Source of the DNA: Moraxella ovis
Lineage (GTDB): Bacteria > Pseudomonadota > Gammaproteobacteria > Pseudomonadales > Moraxellaceae
Direction of reading: 5' to 3'
Length of the DNA stretch: 64,000 bases
Assembly (NCBI RefSeq): GCF_900453105.1
Contig: NZ_UGPW01000001.1
Span: 1,922,001-1,986,000 of the forward strand
Both the position numbers and the translations under genes were made by a program. This document shows positions 37,294 to 46,529 of this stretch, in pieces. The notes under the pieces were generated by a model. That model was not told the DNA's origin, did not search any database, and worked only from the letters and a program-made list of their open reading frames with translations. How positions within the stretch are numbered: the stretch's first letter is position 1; each line of letters begins with the position of its first letter.

Positions 37294-40200
37294 ATTTTAA
37301 TCAAGTAAAATCGTAACTCTTATAAAACACCCTTCATTCTTAATTCATTTATTGGTAGATGGACATCCAGTTAAATCAAGCCTTCACCAGGGGTCATCAT
37401 GAATCGTAACCGCTTTCGTGTCATATTCAGCAAGACACTGGCTCGGTTGGTGGTTGTTTCTGAAAAGTCTAAATCTGATGGTAAATCTTCTGGTTTTGGT
37501 GGGTTTTTACCTTTAAGTTCCAATCAAGGCAAAGTGATGCGGTTAACCGCCCTACACACTGCCATCATAGCTTTCTTTCTCGGTGCCTCAAATGCAAGCC
37601 TTGCCAACATCAAAGCCGATCCAGCCGCCACCAATAACCAAAAACCCATCATTGCAGCTACTAAAAACAGTGCTGGTCAAACCATCCCTGTGGTACAAAT
37701 TCAAACACCCAATCAGGGCATCTCACACAACAAATACAGCCAGTTTGATGTTCATGCTCAAGGTGCTATCTTAAATAATGCTCGTACAGGCAGCCAGACG
37801 CAGCTTGCAGGAGCAGTTGCTGGCAATCCATTTTTAAAACAAGGTGAAGCTCATACCATCATCAATGAAGTGCGTAGCAATAAAGCAAGTCAGCTGACAG
37901 GTACGCTTGAGGTGGCAGGTCAAAAGGCAAAAGTCATTATCGCTAATCCATCAGGCATTAATGTTGCAGGGGCAAATTTCATCAATGTCCATGAAGCTAC
38001 CTTATCCACAGGACACATCGCCCATCAAGAGCAAGGGCGATTTAGCCACAATATCACTCAAGGCAGCATTACCATCAATGCGCCTAAAACAACTGCTAAT
38101 TCAAATAATAATACAAGCAATAATCCAAACAACACCGACAAACAAATCATCGGACTTGGTGAGACGCATACCGCTGACTACGTTAATCTATATGCCAAAG
38201 CTGTCAGTATTAATGCTCAGATACAAGCAGAACACGCCATCACAGCAGTAGCAGGCAGCAATCAAATCAGTGATACAGGGCATATCACGCCAAATCCCAA
38301 CCAAAACAGTCAAGCTACAACAACAAACACCAACAAAAACCCCACCACCGCCATTGATGTCAAGCTACTGGGTGGCATGAGTGCTGGTAGCATCACCCTG
38401 ATTGGTACAGATAAGGGTATGGGTGTAAACACAGCAGGAGCGCTAACCGCCAAACGAAGCATTCACATCAGCAGTGATGGTAAAATCACCCACACAGGCA
38501 AGTCACAAGCACAAACAGGCGGTATTAATCTTGCCAGTAATACCACTATTGAGATTAAGCAGCATAACAGTCCAAATAATAATCAGGCAGCTGTTCAAAA
38601 CCCAAACTTACAAGCCAATACCAACATTACACTGTCAGCACCAACCATTACTGCCAATCAAGCTGTCATCACCACCAAAACAGGTGATATTGGTGCCAAT
38701 GCCAAACAAAACCTAACTTTCACAAACAGCACGCTAACTGCTGGTAAAAATATTGAAGTAATTGTTGCTAACGCTAACAGCAACCAAGCTAACAATCAAA
38801 AACAAAAATACACCGCCATACTCACCAATAACACGCTCACCACCAAAGGACACATCACCACCGCCAATCTACATGGTGATTTAACTCATGCCAATAATAA
38901 ACTGGTTGCAACAGGTAACATCTCAAGCTTTGCTAATTTAAACCAAACCCTAACAAACACAACCATTACAAGCAAACAAAACAGCCAAGTTAGCTCCAAT
39001 CAAAACCTAAACTTTACAAGCAGTCAAATCAACTCAGATAAACACACCACCATTCACACCAAAGCCAATCAAACCAGTACAAACAGTCAGTTTAGCGCCA
39101 AAGGCGTGGTCAGTGATGTGGTGGATGGAACATACACCATTAAGGGCAATGTCAGCCTTCAAGGCGGTGCAGTACTTATTGAATCTGATAGCTTGGCAAT
39201 CAATAATCAAGATAAACTAAACATCAGCACAACCAACAGCGCATTATTATTAAGCCACAACCACACACGCCATCTAGCAGGTGATATCAGTGTACAAACC
39301 AACAAAGATTTTAATCTAACAAACAGCACCAAACTCACCCAAACAGGCAATCAAGGTGATATCAGCCTAATCAGCAAACAAGGCAAGCTGACGTTAACAA
39401 GCCAACTAAACGCACCCAAAGGCGACATTAGCCTACAAGGGCAAAGTGTTGCGCTAACTGCAGCCAACATCAGCGCCAAGCAAGGCATCAACGTTTATGC
39501 CACGGATGGCAGTGTACAGATTGATGGGGCAAGAAGGGATTTTGTGAAGGGAAAATCCACTCAAGCATTACCACAGCTTATTTCACAAAAACAACAATTA
39601 GAACAAAAGATTAATGCCATTAAAAGCAATCCAGAATATATCAAAGATAAGCAGCGGTTATATGCTGCAATGAATGATTGGTATTATACTCAAAAGCTTG
39701 ATAAATTAAATCGTAAAATTCTGCTGGTATCCCAAAACACCTCAGGCTATGAACATATCCCATCATCGCTAACCACTCAAACAGGCGATATCTCCATCCA
39801 TGCCAAAGATGCCATCATCGCAAGTGGTGCTAACATCAATGCTGCTGGCAATATTACGCTAAATGCTCAAGGATTTGCCCCAAACAGTGATGAGTTTAAC
39901 AATCAAGCTGGTAAAAATTCTCAAAACCTAAATACCAGCATCATCTTAGATGGCTTACAAAACCACTATGAAATCGGCTCACAAGGTAATAGTTATCATC
40001 GCATCATTGCCTTTAATACGCCAACCACACTGACCGCTGGCAAAGACATTAACATCACTGCCACCACCAAACAGCCTAATACACATCTGGTATTGCAAGG
40101 CAGTCAGGTTGCTGCTGCTGGCAACCTAGCCATTGCTGCCAATCATCATTTGTTATTAGATGCTGCCATCGACCATGAATATGGCTATGATAAAACCACA

Positions 40201-41573
40201 CGCAAACATGGTAAGCGGTATAAACGCAAATACACCACAACCACAACAATCAACGAGTGGGCAGATGCTGATGCGGTTAGCCTAACCGCCAATAACATAC
40301 GCTTGCAAACCCATGCCAATAAAGCAAACAGTCATATCAACATCTATGCTGCTGATATGACAACCACAGGTGGTGATATTCGTCTCATCTCCACAGGTGA
40401 TATCAACCTATACGCTCTGACCAATCAGCACAGCAATGAACAGCATAGTCATACCAAGAAAAAACTCTTAGGCATTCGCTATAACACCACAGACAATCAT
40501 AACCAAAGACAGCAAATCACTGCCCTACCAGCCACACTGGTGGCAAACTACATCAATAGCCGCTCTGAGGGTGATACTACCCTTGAAGGCACACGCTTTG
40601 AGTATCTGTCAGGAGCCAGTTTCTACGCTGGTGATAAGATTAATCTATTAGCCGCCATCAGCACCCTACAAGAACAAGCACAAACTGATAGCAACTCTGT
40701 GATTTGGCAAAGCATACAAAATACGGGCAAGATAGAACAATCTGCCCTGCTGCCAAGCTTTACAGGTCCGACAAACCCCACCTTTGAAGCCAAAGGCGGT
40801 CTAAATGTCCAAATCCCCATATCTGAAAAGGATGCTCAAAAAAGACAGCTCAAAGATGAAATCATCACCCTTGCCAGTCAACCAGAGTATAGCTATCTAA
40901 ACGATCTCATCAATCGTGATGACATCAACTGGCAACAAGTCATCTTAAGTAACGATGAATGGAACTACAAACAACAAGGCTTGACAGGTGCTGGTGCTGC
41001 CATTGTGGCGATTGCAGTGGCTTATGCGACAGGTGGTCTTGGGTCGGAACTTGCGGCATCTATTGTGAGTTCAGCAACTAATGCTGGCATCGCTGCTAGC
41101 ACAGCAGGTACTTTGGGGGCGATGAGCTCTGCTGCATTTGGATCACTGGTCAGCACAGCCAGTATCAGTCTTATCAACAATCAAGGAGATATTAAGGCAA
41201 CATTAAAGGAGCTTGGTAGTAAACAAAACATCAAGCAACTGACCTTTGCCATTGCCAGCGCTGGGATTGGTAGCAAAATCAACCAAACACTCTCAAAAAG
41301 TCTTGGTGTGGGTGATATAGCCAACTCCCACAATTTTAGCCATAAAATCAGCAAAGGTATCGCCAACGCCACTTCAACTGCGCTGCTTGAAAGTGCCATA
41401 TATGGTACCAGTCTTGAAAAGTCATTAATTAAAAATCTACGTGGTGAAGTTGCCAATGCGGTCGCCAGTGAGATCTTTACCGATTATGTCAAACCACTGG
41501 ACAAAGATACCCTAATAGATAACATTACCCATAAACTTGCCGCAGGCATGACAGGCTGCCTCTCTGCCAAAGC
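37294..41573. repeat. 4,280-bp direct repeat, copy 1 (cdiA leader and first 1,391 codons)
   Basis: Matches 46530-50809 at a constant offset of 9,236 bases. The predicted proteins are identical through residue 1391 and the DNA appears identical by eye. It starts TTTTAATCAAGTAAAATCG, about 105 bases before the cdiA start, and ends inside the codons for CLSAKA. Confidence 0.9.
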
Positions 41574-42267
41574 GGCAGGAAATCGTTGTGAAGCAGGCAG
41601 CATCGGTGCTGTCGTTGGTGAGATGTGGGGTGATTATCAAGTAGATGACCCAAACACCCTAACCCAAGCACAAAAAGACAAACTCATAAGCCAAGCCAAA
41701 CTGATTGCAGGCATCACTGCTGCTTATGCTGGTGAAGATGTCAATGTGGCTGCTGGTGTGGTAGCGGAGGCGGTGAGGTGGAATGGTACTTATCAGAATA
41801 AAGTGCGTAGCATTGCTAGTCTTAGAAGAGAATTTAGCGATAATGACAAGCTGTTGGTTAGCAAAATAGAAAGTGGTGAAATTCCATTTAATAAAAATGT
41901 CGCAGATTATTTATTCCTTATCAATACTGATGAAAATTTGGTTCTACATGTGAAATTTAAAGAACCAATTCGTGTTAAGTTAACCAGAGCGAATGAACCA
42001 TGGAAAAATAATAAAAGCGTGCCAGGAGAAGAAATACACTCTGCTACAACAATGGTAAGGAATGCAGAATGGACAGTTTTAGGAAATGTAACTTTAAGTC
42101 GACCTATTGGTACTGAAGAATACCGTATTATACCAGATGAATATGATTTTGATATAAAATCATGGCGTGAATATCCTATTAGAAATACAGCAACGATATT
42201 AGGTCGTCCTGGCAATGGCAAGAAATTTAAAATTATACCAGTCGGAAAGGTTATTCTAGGGAAGTAA
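37399..42267 (+). CDS. cdiA: CdiA/FhaB-type exoprotein 1 with C-terminal toxin
   Basis: A 1,622-residue two-partner-secretion exoprotein. Residues 1-69 form an extended type V signal peptide (MNRNRFRVIFSK, hydrophobic LTALHTAIIAFFLG, cleavage after ASLA). A TPS haemagglutination-activity domain follows (IANPSGINVAGANFINV near residue 180), then FHA beta-helical repeats and an alpha-helical hydrophobic pretoxin part from about 1195. The usual VENN motif reads VRWN near 1459, and about 160 variable residues form the toxin (YDFDIKSWREYPIRNTATI). Toxin family not recognised. AGGGG precedes the ATG. TATAAA at 37321 may be the -10. Immunity gene 1 base downstream. Confidence 0.9.
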   Translation: MNRNRFRVIFSKTLARLVVVSEKSKSDGKSSGFGGFLPLSSNQGKVMRLTALHTAIIAFFLGASNASLANIKADPAATNNQKPIIAATKNSAGQTIPVVQIQTPNQGISHNKYSQFDVHAQGAILNNARTGSQTQLAGAVAGNPFLKQGEAHTIINEVRSNKASQLTGTLEVAGQKAKVIIANPSGINVAGANFINVHEATLSTGHIAHQEQGRFSHNITQGSITINAPKTTANSNNNTSNNPNNTDKQIIGLGETHTADYVNLYAKAVSINAQIQAEHAITAVAGSNQISDTGHITPNPNQNSQATTTNTNKNPTTAIDVKLLGGMSAGSITLIGTDKGMGVNTAGALTAKRSIHISSDGKITHTGKSQAQTGGINLASNTTIEIKQHNSPNNNQAAVQNPNLQANTNITLSAPTITANQAVITTKTGDIGANAKQNLTFTNSTLTAGKNIEVIVANANSNQANNQKQKYTAILTNNTLTTKGHITTANLHGDLTHANNKLVATGNISSFANLNQTLTNTTITSKQNSQVSSNQNLNFTSSQINSDKHTTIHTKANQTSTNSQFSAKGVVSDVVDGTYTIKGNVSLQGGAVLIESDSLAINNQDKLNISTTNSALLLSHNHTRHLAGDISVQTNKDFNLTNSTKLTQTGNQGDISLISKQGKLTLTSQLNAPKGDISLQGQSVALTAANISAKQGINVYATDGSVQIDGARRDFVKGKSTQALPQLISQKQQLEQKINAIKSNPEYIKDKQRLYAAMNDWYYTQKLDKLNRKILLVSQNTSGYEHIPSSLTTQTGDISIHAKDAIIASGANINAAGNITLNAQGFAPNSDEFNNQAGKNSQNLNTSIILDGLQNHYEIGSQGNSYHRIIAFNTPTTLTAGKDINITATTKQPNTHLVLQGSQVAAAGNLAIAANHHLLLDAAIDHEYGYDKTTRKHGKRYKRKYTTTTTINEWADADAVSLTANNIRLQTHANKANSHINIYAADMTTTGGDIRLISTGDINLYALTNQHSNEQHSHTKKKLLGIRYNTTDNHNQRQQITALPATLVANYINSRSEGDTTLEGTRFEYLSGASFYAGDKINLLAAISTLQEQAQTDSNSVIWQSIQNTGKIEQSALLPSFTGPTNPTFEAKGGLNVQIPISEKDAQKRQLKDEIITLASQPEYSYLNDLINRDDINWQQVILSNDEWNYKQQGLTGAGAAIVAIAVAYATGGLGSELAASIVSSATNAGIAASTAGTLGAMSSAAFGSLVSTASISLINNQGDIKATLKELGSKQNIKQLTFAIASAGIGSKINQTLSKSLGVGDIANSHNFSHKISKGIANATSTALLESAIYGTSLEKSLIKNLRGEVANAVASEIFTDYVKPLDKDTLIDNITHKLAAGMTGCLSAKAAGNRCEAGSIGAVVGEMWGDYQVDDPNTLTQAQKDKLISQAKLIAGITAAYAGEDVNVAAGVVAEAVRWNGTYQNKVRSIASLRREFSDNDKLLVSKIESGEIPFNKNVADYLFLINTDENLVLHVKFKEPIRVKLTRANEPWKNNKSVPGEEIHSATTMVRNAEWTVLGNVTLSRPIGTEEYRIIPDEYDFDIKSWREYPIRNTATILGRPGNGKKFKIIPVGKVILGK

Positions 42268-42268
42268 C

Positions 42269-42691
42269 ATGAAGTTAAAAATTATTTATGTAATCATATC
42301 GATATTTCTTGCACTGATTGTTTTTTATGAATTTGCAGATAGAAAAATTGGCAACTACACTATCACAAAATCTGCTAGTCAGATACCTGTTTTTAACTAT
42401 GTTTTAAGCGGGTACGATAAAAACAATTACTACATGGCAGAAGATTTTGTTAATGACTACACTGTCGACGATGGTTATTTATACTATACATATATATCAG
42501 GTGGATCTGGAGCGAGTGGCTGGTGTTACCTTGATGACAGACTGATTTTATCAAGAATAAATCTAAAAGAGAATATCATTGAAAAAGATATTGATACTAT
42601 TAAATATGAACACATGTATAAAAAAATAAACCAGATTCATGACAGGGATAAAAAATGGTTAATAGAATTAAATAATAAATGTATAAAATGA
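42269..42691 (+). CDS. cognate immunity protein of CdiA-1, membrane-anchored
   Basis: A 140-residue protein with an N-terminal hydrophobic segment (IIYVIISIFLALIVFYEF) and a remaining domain likely on the periplasmic side. Its position 1 base after the cdiA stop is that of a cdiI. No family recognised. A membrane-anchored immunity protein suggests the toxin acts at the membrane or in the periplasm; this is inference. Confidence 0.65.
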   Translation: MKLKIIYVIISIFLALIVFYEFADRKIGNYTITKSASQIPVFNYVLSGYDKNNYYMAEDFVNDYTVDDGYLYYTYISGGSGASGWCYLDDRLILSRINLKENIIEKDIDTIKYEHMYKKINQIHDRDKKWLIELNNKCIK

Positions 42692-42854
42692 TATTTGGTA
42701 CAAATTTTAAAAATGCAAGCTAAAATGAAACACGATAATGGAAAGATAGTAGTGATATTTGTCAATACAATCATAAGACAAGCAAGACTTTGATGTCAAA
42801 ATAACTTTGGCTGAATAAAGGCTAAGTACTGCAGGATGAACTGAATCCACCTTA

Positions 42855-43694
42855 TGCTACTGTCTATCCGCCAAAGCAAAAGACCAGTCTTGCGAGGCTG
42901 CTGCGGTTGGTGCTATCATAGATGAAATGCGGGGTGATTATCAAGTAGATGACCCAAACACCCTAACCCAAGCACAAAAAGACAAACTCATAAGCCAAGC
43001 CAAACTGATTGCAGGCATCACTGCTGCTTATGCTGGTGAAGATGTCAATGTGGCTGCTGGTGTGGCAGCGGAGGCGGTGAGGTGGAATAGCTCTTACCCC
43101 AATTATGGCTCAATGTCCAAAAATCAACAAGCTGAATGTAGGCAACTGGGTATATCAACTTCCGACTGTGGTAAATATCACGGTAAGAAAAGCCTTGAAA
43201 CCCTCAGACAAATAGGCTTGTTCATTATACCAACCACTCCAGAGGAAATTGCTATTGCAGTTGTAACTGGTGGTGCTGGCAGATATGTGATTAAAGCTGG
43301 AGGGAAAATTCTTAGCAAGACTTTTGAAAGCAAAGAGGCTGCTAAAAAAGTGTTAGCGGAGGCTAGGAGGGTTGAGAATAATGTTTATAGGGACGATAGT
43401 TATGGTTATACTTGGTCGCAAGGAAAACCACGAGATTTTAATCAAAATTTAACTATTCATTGGAATAAACACAAAAGTGAATTTCCTGAATTAAGATTTC
43501 AGAATGACTATTATAGATTTGCAAGAGATTTTGTGGAAAATCCACCTGCTGGAACCTTAACAAAAACTAGATCTAATGGGGATGTTCTTTTTTATCAACC
43601 ATCTACGAATACTTTTGCTATCAAAGATAAAAATGGTAATATTAAGACAATGTTTAAGCCAAAAGATAAGGAGAAATATTGGAATGCTCAATAA
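42855..43694 (+). pseudogene. orphan CdiA C-terminal toxin fragment 1
   Basis: A promoterless cdiA tail in one open frame from CYCLSAKAKDQSCEAAAVG. An ATG at 42927 could start it internally. It is a mosaic: the first ~25 codons match the CdiA-2-type linker (AKDQSCEA), then it switches to the CdiA-1-type linker (GDYQVDDPNTLTQ). VENN is VRWN. The toxin tip has IHWNKHKSEFPELRF, YRFARDFVENP and an FKPKDKEKYW end, a pattern I associate with nuclease-type polymorphic toxin tips. An immunity gene overlaps its 3' end by 11 bases. Confidence 0.7.
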
Positions 43695-43902
43695 GATAAC
43701 ATTTATTAATGATGATGAATTTTTATGTCCGTGTTGTAATCAAGCAAAATTTCATCAAGATGAAGAATTTGATATATGCCCAATATGTTTATGGCAATAT
43801 GATAAAATTCAAATAATAGACCCAGATTACTGTGGCGGTGCTAATGGATTATCTATTGAAGAATATAGAAAAAATTATTTATTACAAAAAGGTAAAAGGT
43901 GA
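43684..43902 (+). CDS. CPCC-type immunity protein
   Basis: A 72-residue cysteine-rich protein with FLCPCCNQAKF, DICPICLWQYD and GGANGLSIEEYRKNY, matching the CPCC domain found in many polymorphic-toxin immunity proteins. It overlaps the end of orphan toxin 1, so the pair moved as a unit. Four cysteines probably bind zinc. Confidence 0.75.
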   Translation: MLNKITFINDDEFLCPCCNQAKFHQDEEFDICPICLWQYDKIQIIDPDYCGGANGLSIEEYRKNYLLQKGKR

Positions 43903-43983
43903 TTGAGCATGCCTACACTAAGAAAAATTTCCGGCGGTGTTTAAATAGTAAGTTTTCGATACTCTAAGGCTTTAATAGATAGT

Positions 43984-44283
43984 ATGAATATTGTAAAATC
44001 GGATAATATGTATATATTGGAAATAGAGATTCCTTCAGAATGTATGCATTGTTTTCATAATAGTATTGGAGATACTATAGAAAATTTTTGTAAAAAAAAT
44101 AATTTACTTTATGATTATTATGAGCAATACATTGATTTTGGAATTGGTCAAATATATTTTCAAGATAAAGCCATTAAGATTATTTGGGAAGAATTTCCTA
44201 ATAGCATATCTTTGTTTATAAGAAGTTATAATGATTGCTTATTAATTATGGATATGATAAAAAATGATTTTTATCAAAAATAA
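43984..44283 (+). CDS. probable orphan immunity protein
   Basis: A 99-residue acidic, AT-rich protein (IPSECMHCFHNSIGD, IIWEEFPNSISLFIRSYND). It is in the immunity slot but has no toxin of its own directly upstream; only about 80 bases separate it from the previous immunity gene. Likely the survivor of a module whose toxin was deleted. Family not recognised. Confidence 0.5.
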   Translation: MNIVKSDNMYILEIEIPSECMHCFHNSIGDTIENFCKKNNLLYDYYEQYIDFGIGQIYFQDKAIKIIWEEFPNSISLFIRSYNDCLLIMDMIKNDFYQK

Positions 44284-44397
44284 AAAATTACTATTTTGAT
44301 GGGGCTATAACCCCAACTCGTTGGTATGAGGCAAAATCTGGAAATTATTAGAAGATGATAATGTCCGATTCTTAAAAAATGAGTTGTTTTAAGTCCA

Positions 44398-44452
44398 GCT
44401 CGGTAGGTTGGGTTGAGGAAATAAAACCTAGCATTTTTATCCCCAATCTTTG
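44398..44452. repeat. degenerate GTAGG-type repeat before orphan toxin 2
   Basis: Contains CGGTAGGTTGGGTTGAGG, the left arm of the dispersed palindromic repeat, with a decayed right arm. Lies just before the start of the orphan CT open frame. Confidence 0.45.
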
Positions 44453-44470
44453 AATTTGCTAGTTCCTTAG

Positions 44471-45496
44471 GTAGATACCAACAACCTCTCTTGCAAACTT
44501 GCCGCAGGTCTAACAGGTTGTGTCGCCGCCAAAGCAAAAGACCAGTCTTGCGAGGCTGTTACGGTTGGTGCTGCCGTTGGTGAGGTAGTGGCTGAATTAG
44601 CTTCCACAACAAATTACTTTTATGCTGACGATGAGGAGAAAATACAGTTATATGCCCAGTTAGCGGGCAGTGTAGTTACGGCTTATACTGGTTATGATGT
44701 AGATATCGCCACTAAATCAGTCAAGGTTGCCGTTGAAAATAACAATCTAAGACTACTATCTTCAACAGGAAAAATTTTAGCCAAGGTTTATCGTGGCTAT
44801 AAAAAACTCGGTAAAAAAGCAACAAGTAACGATATTGTTCGACTATTAAAAGAACAAGGTGCTGATGAGCTGATCGGTATTGCAGGTGATTTATATACCG
44901 TATTTGGAAAAGGGCATTCCTCTTCTGATAGATTGATTGCTGCAATTGATCTTGTGATTGGTGCAGATTTTAACAATAAGGGTAAAACAGAGATTGCTCG
45001 AAAATCGGCAGAAATTACTAGCAGTTTTCGCAAGCATGATAAATATGCATTAAGTCTAGCAACAATTAATAAAACTGACTTTACAAAGCTAAACTATAGA
45101 CAAATCCAAGTTATTTTCGATAATATGTCTCCAAAGGAATTTGCTCAGTTGTGGTCTAATGCCCAGGCTCAATCAAAGATAGTCTCTGTTTTAAGAAAGC
45201 CAGGTGGATATCATGAATGGATGATGGTTGCAAAAGCTGATAAATTTCAGAGGTGGGACGTGAGAGCTGATGAAGTTTGGTCTTATCGTACCAAAATCAA
45301 GAATTTGACTTGGATTATTCCCAAAGATCTTCCTAGTGGTGGTCAAAAAGGTGCTCACGGTGGCAAAGGTTCGGGCGCTTTTCATTATGAGCTTGGTGTT
45401 CTTATTGACAATAGTCGCAATTTACAAGAATTTCGTGCTGGTCTAATAAAACTGGGTCAGCGTTGGAGCATTCCCAATATTCCATTACCAAAATAA
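44471..45496 (+). pseudogene. orphan CdiA C-terminal toxin fragment 2
   Basis: Starts within KLAAGLTGCVAAKAKDQSC after a TAG and has no cdiA start; a GTG at 44588 could serve. It has its own linker type (FYADDEEKIQLYAQLAG, YTGYDVDIATKSVK) and a canonical VENN. The toxin tip carries GGYHEWMMVAKADKFQRW, GGQKGAHGGKGSGAFH and YELGVLID, resembling histidine-containing toxin tips found in other polymorphic systems; no family name is claimed. Immunity gene 18 bases downstream. Confidence 0.7.
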
Positions 45497-45514
45497 CCTT
45501 TAAGGAGTAATTTT

Positions 45515-45862
45515 ATGCATCGTATTTATCTTGGGTATTTTACAGAAACTGATACAGATAAGCTACACGCTGCTTTTGATATTGATGGAGAATTTATGAG
45601 AGTTCTTGCTAAAGATTATTTAGAAGATGGATGTGTGGAAATGTACACGAAACAAGATAGTTCTTGGTTTTTTGATAGCTACATTGCTTTACAAAATAAT
45701 TTTCCCTTTGATATAAGTATGGAAATTCTTGAAAAAATAGATATAGATCAAGTCTTTGGTGTATTTTGGGTTAATTATGAAAAAGATCTTGTCTGCAAAA
45801 AAGGGGGAATACTAACTGTTGTTGATGATTTTTATATTGAAAAATTTCCATGGGAAGGTTAA
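45515..45862 (+). CDS. immunity protein of orphan toxin 2
   Basis: A 115-residue acidic soluble protein (MHRIYLGYFTETDTDKLHAAF, DSSWFFDSYIAL). Position and acidity fit an immunity protein; AAGGAG precedes the ATG. Family not recognised. Confidence 0.6.
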   Translation: MHRIYLGYFTETDTDKLHAAFDIDGEFMRVLAKDYLEDGCVEMYTKQDSSWFFDSYIALQNNFPFDISMEILEKIDIDQVFGVFWVNYEKDLVCKKGGILTVVDDFYIEKFPWEG

Positions 45863-46070
45863 TAGGATACTAAAAGCTTATAAATATAGCCTTGATTGCA
45901 ATGAAAACCTTATATTTTTACAGTGTTTTATTAGGTTTCTTATTAAAAACATTTTTATAAAAGTCTTATTTTTGATAATTTAATTTATCTCAAATATAAA
46001 CTAAAATAAATAAAAATGGCAATATCTCCAAACTAAGATTACTGCTTATTATGGTTAGATATAGAAACTG

Positions 46071-46373
46071 CCACATGGCGATACAGTGATTGTTCATAGT
46101 CTTGACCGTCTGGCAAGGGATTTTGATGATTTGCTTGCCATCATCAAAAAACTCAACCAAAAAGGTATTGAAAAAGCTAAGAAATAAGGAAGATACAAAG
46201 GGAGAAAGCCTGCATCGGATAAAAAGCAGCTTGAATAATTAAGTTTCATGCTTGATGAAAAGAACAGTTCGCTTGAGAACGACAGGCAAATGACCTTAGC
46301 CTCTGTGGCAAAATATTTTAGGGCATATTTACCAACAACAAATCGCTATGTGAAAAAGACTAAAACAAAATAA
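46071..46373 (+). pseudogene. serine recombinase remnant
   Basis: One frame with two internal TAA codons. GDTVIVHSLDRLARDFDDLL is the resolvase/invertase motif (cf. GD-x-L-x-V-x-x-LDRL). GRYKGRKPAS and an HTH-like tail (MTLASVAKYFRAYLP) follow. The catalytic N-terminal serine part is gone. It lies between orphan module 2 and the second cdiA. Confidence 0.7.
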
Positions 46374-46431
46374 GAATTGCATTTATCATTGCTTGGTGGC
46401 TCATCATCTTATATGTAGTAATTCAGACTTC

Positions 46432-46471
46432 ATCTGACAGTTGCCCACAAAAAGGGCATCGGCTGTCAGAT
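46432..46471. repeat. 40-bp inverted repeat
   Basis: ATCTGACAG (46432-46440) faces CTGTCAGAT (46463-46471) with GCCC/GGGC pairing inside. Lies between the recombinase remnant and the second cdiA; could be a terminator without T-tract or a transposon end. Confidence 0.45.
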
Positions 46472-46529
46472 TAAATGTGGTCCGTGGTAAAAACTTTGTT
46501 TGTTTTATAAAGATTCTCTTGTCTATTTA

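Noticed and set aside
37583..38716. Several 60-115-codon frames inside both cdiA genes, identical in each copy
   Set aside because: Out-of-frame shadows of the repetitive cdiA coding sequence.
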